Source of the DNA: JTS-RE37 sp041744575
GTDB taxonomy: Bacteria > Bacteroidota > Bacteroidia > Flavobacteriales > Flavobacteriaceae
Assembly: GCA_041744575.1 (NCBI GenBank)
Contig: JBGTKP010000029.1
Coordinates: forward strand, 1-47,645
Length of the DNA: 47,645 bases
Direction of reading: 5' to 3'
In this document: one piece after another, positions 44,481 to 47,645 of the stretch
How the letters are laid out: every line of letters starts with the position of its first letter
Position numbering within the stretch: the first letter of the stretch is position 1
The notes under the pieces: model-generated
Databases searched by the model: none
Told to the model about the DNA's origin: nothing
Seen by the model: the letters and a program-made list of their open reading frames with translations, nothing else
Position numbers and translations under genes: made by a program

Positions 44481-44508
44481 AAGCCGACTTTTTAAAGTCG
44501 GCTTTTTT
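44481..44508 (+). terminator. Intrinsic terminator after tRNA-Leu
   Basis: AAGCCGACTTT pairs perfectly with AAAGTCGGCTT, and a T6 run ends at 44508. It starts 10 nt after the tRNA. Confidence 0.85.
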
Positions 44509-44684
44509 AGTTCTGGGTAACACATGGGTAACACAATTGGATATTTCTCGGTTCGATATTTTAGATGATACCATTTCCAACCTTTTGATGTCAAATTGAA
44601 TAATTGTTAGTCTTTTATGGGTGTTTCAGGGACGAGACCCAAATCCTTTAGATTAGCTTCCGAATAATTCTAAGTTTAAAAAGA

Positions 44685-44905
44685 ATAATGATGATGTTCA
44701 AAAGAGGGGTTCCGGGGGAGACTCATAACTCCAAATTATGTTTATAACTTTAGGCTATTCAAAAAAAGAATGGGGTGAACTATCCCCAAATCTAGGTTAA
44801 CGGCCTAGGGTAAGTATTAGTCCCCATTCTTTTCTAACCCGGTTACAAGGACCAAATAGAATTTTAGGTATTACCTGCTAAAGGTTTTAGTCAACGTAAC
44901 CATTT
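44685..44905 (+). ncRNA. Predicted bridge RNA of the IS110 element
   Basis: Target loop: a 12-bp stem (44764-44775 with 44822-44833) and an inner hairpin CTAGG/CCTAG enclose a left arm ending CCCAAAT (44785-44791) and a right arm GGTAAGTATT (44809-44818). These equal the left flank plus core and the complement of core plus right flank of the insertion. Donor loop: GGTTAC (44841-44846)/GTAACC (44896-44901) and the inner AGGTA/TACCT enclose ATAGAAT (44856-44862) and CTAAAGG (44878-44884). These match the right and left ends of the element. The outer ends of the RNA are approximate; a TAAGTTTA box at 44671 suggests a start near 44685. Confidence 0.82.
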
Positions 44906-44923
44906 TTAAAACAACTTAAAGTT

Positions 44924-45919
44924 ATGAAAATCATGGAAACCATCGGCATCGATGTCAGTAAGGCGACCCTTGATGTCTGCATTCACAGTAATCAAGAACT
45001 GGCAACTTTTGAAAACTCCGGCAAAGGCTTTGCAAAACTGCTCAAATGGGGCTATAGATCTAGCTCCCATCAGAAGGAACATATTTTTATCGCCTTCGAA
45101 CACACGGGTCTTTATTCGGAGAGACTATCGGAATACCTTTCCGAAAAAGAGATTCCCCATGCCATGATCTCGGGATTGGAAATAAAAAGATCTTTGGGAA
45201 TTGCTAGGGGAAAGAACGATCGGATAGATGCCACCAAGATCGCTTTGTATGCTTACAGGTTAAGGGATGAGATACAACCTTCCACCGTACGATCGAAAGA
45301 GATCAAGACCATCAAAAAACTGCTTTCCCTTAGAGATCGCCTAGTAAGACAAAGAGCTGGTTACAAGGCAAGTTCAAGGGAACAGAAGAACATCCTCGAA
45401 CGGAAGGACAATGAACTTCTCTTCAAAGTCCAGGACAGAATGATCAAGGAACTCTCAAAACAGATCAAGGAGCTCGAAAAAGAAATGCAACGGATCATAA
45501 AAATCCGTCCGGAACTTGATTATATGTTCGGTCTGTTGAAGACGATAAAATGCATAGGCGATCAAGCTGCCCTGTTCCTGATCGTATATACCGAGGCCTT
45601 TACAAAATTCAAAACTGCCCGCCAGTTCGCCGCATATTGTGGGGTGGCTCCCTTCCCCAATCGATCGGGAACCAGTATCAGGGGAAAGACCCAGGTAAGC
45701 CATCTGGCCAACAAGAAAATGAAAAGCCTGCTCGATATGTGCGCCAAATCATCGATCTGCTATAACATGGAAATTAGGGATTATTACTACCATAGATTGG
45801 CCGAAGGGAAGAACAAGATGAGTACGGTGAACGTCATACGGAACAAGCTCATATCACGGGTATTCGCAGTCATCAATCGTGACACACCATACGTGGACCT
45901 TTGGAGACATGCCTCCTAA
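44924..45919 (+). CDS. IS110-family transposase (DEDD recombinase)
   Basis: A 331-residue recombinase. The N-terminal RuvC-like DEDD domain has D10 (TIGIDVSK), E59 (AFEHTGLY), D99 and D102 (KNDRIDATK). A coiled-coil linker (~155-195, K/E rich) joins it to the C-terminal Transposase_20 domain with the catalytic Ser248 in PFPNRSGTSIRGK. All catalytic residues are intact, so the element may be active. IS110 recombinases are directed by a bridge RNA from the non-coding end; such an RNA is visible directly upstream. The alternative start is ATG 44933. Confidence 0.95.
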   Translation: MKIMETIGIDVSKATLDVCIHSNQELATFENSGKGFAKLLKWGYRSSSHQKEHIFIAFEHTGLYSERLSEYLSEKEIPHAMISGLEIKRSLGIARGKNDRIDATKIALYAYRLRDEIQPSTVRSKEIKTIKKLLSLRDRLVRQRAGYKASSREQKNILERKDNELLFKVQDRMIKELSKQIKELEKEMQRIIKIRPELDYMFGLLKTIKCIGDQAALFLIVYTEAFTKFKTARQFAAYCGVAPFPNRSGTSIRGKTQVSHLANKKMKSLLDMCAKSSICYNMEIRDYYYHRLAEGKNKMSTVNVIRNKLISRVFAVINRDTPYVDLWRHAS

Positions 45920-45982
45920 AATTATTTTTCCCTCAATATCGCCCCCCACAAAGAGACGGGGTGGATTGAGGGGAAAATAATT
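45920..45982 (+). terminator. Long hairpin at the right end of the IS110 element
   Basis: An 18-bp stem (45920-45937 with 45965-45982; one G-T pair) begins one base after the transposase stop. A smaller CCCC/GGGG hairpin is nested in its loop. It can stop transcription out of the element and may protect the mRNA 3' end. Confidence 0.65.
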
Positions 45983-46040
45983 GACCTATTTTAAAAATTG
46001 GGTAAATTTTATTTGGAAAGTCCATAGAATACTTACCATA

Positions 46041-46119
46041 ACTTAACTGCGCCTGGATCCTGTTTCGATTTTATAGTGTTCCGGCAGATAAGCGTTAGGT
46101 AAAATCGAAATAGGGCGCA
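46041..46119. repeat. Two-part inverted repeat
   Basis: Inner arms TTTCGATTTTA (46063-46073) and TAAAATCGAAA (46100-46110) are perfect. Outer arms TGCGCC (about 46049-46054) and GGCGCA (about 46114-46119) extend the pairing after unpaired spacers. ACTTAAC (46041-46047) and GTTAGGT (46094-46100) also fit the RYYYAAC/GTTRRRY boxes of integron attC sites, but this match is weak. Confidence 0.6.
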
Positions 46120-46187
46120 CCCTACTTTTGATTTGGAACACCTTTCTGCAATTTTTCACTTTGCGACCATCGGGAGTAAAGAGAGTT

Positions 46188-46209
46188 TGTTTTTGTGGCC
46201 ACAAAAACA
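46188..46209. repeat. 22-bp perfect palindrome
   Basis: TGTTTTTGTGG is followed directly by CCACAAAAACA, perfect over 22 bp with no spacer. It could be an operator or recombination site; no gene explains it. Confidence 0.85.
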
Positions 46210-46290
46210 CATCTCGCGCTTCCTGACCAAATCCATTTTTGTGCCATACTGCCAATATTACTTTTCGGTCCTCAGTGGTACAATTTTCAA

Positions 46291-46666
46291 GGTAACCTTT
46301 TAAGTTTTACTGCTTATTTTCTACCCCTTTATATTCTTTAAAGACTGCTGATGAAGGAAAAAATAGAATCTACTTTATTGCTGATCATGCTAAGTTTGTG
46401 GTCCGTTTCTAATACATCCATTTTCAAGACGCATTTTGAAAATCTGAAATTTTAATTTTTTTCTTCACCAGCTTATTATTCCCGATATCACCTGCCGTCT
46501 TACCTAACTTAATAATGAAAGGTCCTATAGCTTAGGTCAGTACTTAAATTCAAGTAACCTATATTACCATTTAGGAAGGAAAGGTAACCTTTAGGTAGGA
46601 TTAGGATTATAGAAGTTACCTAGTTCCATGTCCCAGTGCCGCTCGCCTCTTTCATTCCTAGGTAAC
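46291..46666. repeat. Cluster of GGTAAC(C)/GTTACC motifs
   Basis: The word occurs at 46291 (GGTAACC), 46583 (GGTAACC), 46615 (GTTACC) and 46661 (GGTAAC), with near copies at 46553 (AGTAACCT) and several TAGGTAGG-like strings between. This is far above chance for a 6-mer in AT-rich DNA. Confidence 0.55.
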
Positions 46667-46878
46667 TAGGTAGGTGTTATTCCATATTTTGTAAAATTTC
46701 AAGGATAACATTCAGGAGAAAATTGCTTTACAAAACAGGTGCCTAATCTAATCAGTAAAGGTTGCTTGAATGAACCGGTGAATACTGTTGGACGGTGTAC
46801 CCTTCAACCTTCATGACCATGAAGCAATTATTTTTTTCTTTCAGTAGCCGGACAGTTTTACCTAAATTTTTGATGATA

Positions 46879-47064
46879 TGATGACAATGTCCGGAACAGC
46901 CCATAATCATTGGGCTTTAAGCGTCATCGATTTGTCATCACGGCATCATTTTTATATAGTTCAAAGGCTGTACCGTCATCATTATTTTTTTTGATGACAA
47001 AATGATGACAGTTCGATAACGGCTTCAGCTACCATAAATATTGACCTCGAAACATTCTGTCATC
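46879..47064. repeat. Cluster of TGATGACA/TGTCATCA motifs
   Basis: Exact octamers lie at 46879, 46933 (inverted), 46992 and 47003. Shorter versions (GTCATC) lie at 46923, 46975 and 47059. Seven copies fall in ~190 bp in both orientations, resembling a multi-site protein-binding region or iterons. Confidence 0.65.
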
Positions 47065-47226
47065 GTATCATCAAAATGCCTGGCCGAAATAAAGTAAAAC
47101 CGCTTTTTCTTCAATAGCAACCAATAGAATAGTATTAGGATATTTTATAATGATCTCTATGAGGTTTGGAAAAAGTTGTCCCTAAAATGGTTCGTATCTA
47201 GAAACCAAAAGTTAAGTTTTTTAATT

Positions 47227-47460
47227 TTACTTGGCAATCCTTAATGCCTCGGCATAAATGTTGGGCAATAAACTGTCTTCAACGGCTTTAGCAGCTTTCT
47301 CAATATCATATTCAACTCTCTTAAAAGAAACTTTTATGGTTTCAGGATTGAGTGTCGAAATGGATTGATTGAGTTCTAATATGGCATAGCAAATTCTAGG
47401 ATCCCCATCTTTAGGTTTGCCTACCGAACCAATATTAACTACGTGTATATTAACCTCAAT
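47227..47460 (-). pseudogene. 3' fragment of a metallophosphoesterase
   Basis: Read on the minus strand, the frame gives VNIHVVNIGSVGKPKDGDPR and then ICYAILEL, the conserved C-terminal end of YfcE/Calcineurin-like phosphodiesterases, and stops with LRIAK at 47227. The N-terminal ~150 residues with the metal sites are missing; in-frame stops appear beyond ~47475. The break coincides with the start of the IS3-like element, which probably disrupted the gene. Confidence 0.75.
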
Positions 47461-47498
47461 TAAAACCGAGTAGTAAAATTATTAACTTACTACTTGAT

Positions 47499-47645
47499 AT
47501 GAGCAAGAAAAATTATTTAACTGCAAGTGCTAAAACCTCGATAGTATTAGAGTTGTTAAGAGGCGAGGATATTGAAACACTTAGCAGGGGCCATCGGGTT
47601 ACTGTAGCTCAAATAAGCCAATGGCGCGATGAATTCATCAGTGGA
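47499..47645 (+). CDS. IS3-type transposase OrfA, N-terminal part (runs off the window)
   Basis: The 49 visible residues (MSKKNYLTASAKTSIVLELL, then RGEDIETLSRGHRVTVAQIS and QWRDEFISG) form the helix-turn-helix of IS3/IS911-like OrfA proteins. The matching catalytic OrfB should follow outside the window. The element begins somewhere in 47440-47498 and interrupts the metallophosphoesterase. Its exact end cannot be fixed with only one side visible. Confidence 0.8.
   Translation, partial: MSKKNYLTASAKTSIVLELLRGEDIETLSRGHRVTVAQISQWRDEFISG

Larger units (their letters stand above)
44643..46030 (+). mobile_element. Complete IS110-family insertion sequence
   Basis: About 1.39 kb, bounded by the dinucleotide AT at 44643-44644 and again at 46029-46030. 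These ends were not guessed from repeats. They are where the guide segments of the leader RNA match: CCCAA to the left and ACTTACC to the right are target, while CCTTTAG (44645-44651) and ATAGA (46024-46028) are element ends. There are no terminal inverted repeats and no longer target duplication, as expected for IS110. The element has a ~280-bp leader, one transposase gene and a ~110-bp tail. Confidence 0.85.
46031..47226. other. Gene-poor, repeat-rich accessory stretch
   Basis: No convincing gene is present in ~1.2 kb on either strand. A 70-codon frame on the minus strand (46043-46255) has no recognisable family and is broken up by palindromes. The stretch instead holds two large dyads, a GGTAAC cluster and a TGATGACA cluster, listed separately. 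It is AT-rich compared with the coding part of the window. Confidence 0.6.

Noticed and set aside
44346..44594. 82-codon frame covering the tRNA-Leu on the minus strand
   Set aside because: Overlaps a well-folded tRNA and its terminator; a known type of spurious gene call.
44924..45919. Truncated or decayed IS110 transposase
   Set aside because: Length is full, and the D, E, D, D and Ser catalytic residues are all present.
46041..46119. Confident integron attC call
   Set aside because: Only the outer boxes match; spacers are unequal, and no integrase or cassette array is seen.
46043..46255. 70-codon gene on the minus strand
   Set aside because: No family resemblance, and it spans two large inverted repeats.
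46879..47064. CRISPR array
   Set aside because: Motifs are only 8 bp, occur in both orientations and have irregular spacing; no cas genes.

Overview
The window looks like a Bacteroidota chromosome, most likely Flavobacteriia. The gene content fits: S16 with a long acidic tail beside rimM, two BlaI/M56 pairs, a membrane-anchored MutS, DUF4230/DUF4260/DUF4407 proteins, and a GH109/Gfo-Idh and sulfatase repertoire. Many genes lack Shine-Dalgarno sites, and several promoters match the bacteroidete TTG-N19/20-TAnnTTTG pattern. No database search was possible; calls rest on motifs and remembered family features.

Layout. 1-2.5 kb: the cut end of an arylsulfatase, a broken NAD(P)-binding gene, a divergent SnoaL-like/HxlR pair and a ParDE module. 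2.9-4.2 kb: rpsP-rimM. 4.2-9.6 kb: a secreted catabolic block (TIM-barrel isomerase-like protein, large c-type heme lipoprotein, divergent second sulfatase). 9.7-14.3 kb: trmN6, an amino acid permease, a Rieske oxygenase and glutaryl-CoA dehydrogenase. 14.3-17.7 kb: a HexNAc kinase and nucleotidyltransferase divergent from a GH109 alpha-N-acetylgalactosaminidase, which together read as a GalNAc salvage unit. 18-24.3 kb: universal stress protein, Gfo/Idh oxidoreductase, NDH-2, hmgA. 23.3-29.4 kb: a complete histidine-degradation operon hutH-hutI-hutU-hutG. 29.5-42.6 kb: nitroreductase, two BlaI/BlaR1-like pairs with different operator words, ruvC, hemW, several conserved small proteins, a membrane MutS-like ATPase and DUF4407. 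42.8-44.5 kb: M20 dipeptidase and tRNA-Leu(UAG).

Right of the tRNA the sequence becomes gene-poor and accessory. It holds a complete IS110-family element (about 44643-46030), about 1.2 kb of repeat- and palindrome-rich DNA, a truncated metallophosphoesterase and the start of an IS3-type element.

The strongest observation is that the leader of the IS110 element folds into two loop-bearing hairpins upstream of the recombinase gene. Their four loop segments read out, to 7-10 nt each, the left flank, right flank and two ends of this same insertion, sharing the dinucleotide core AT. This is the architecture of a bridge RNA, decoded here directly from the sequence.
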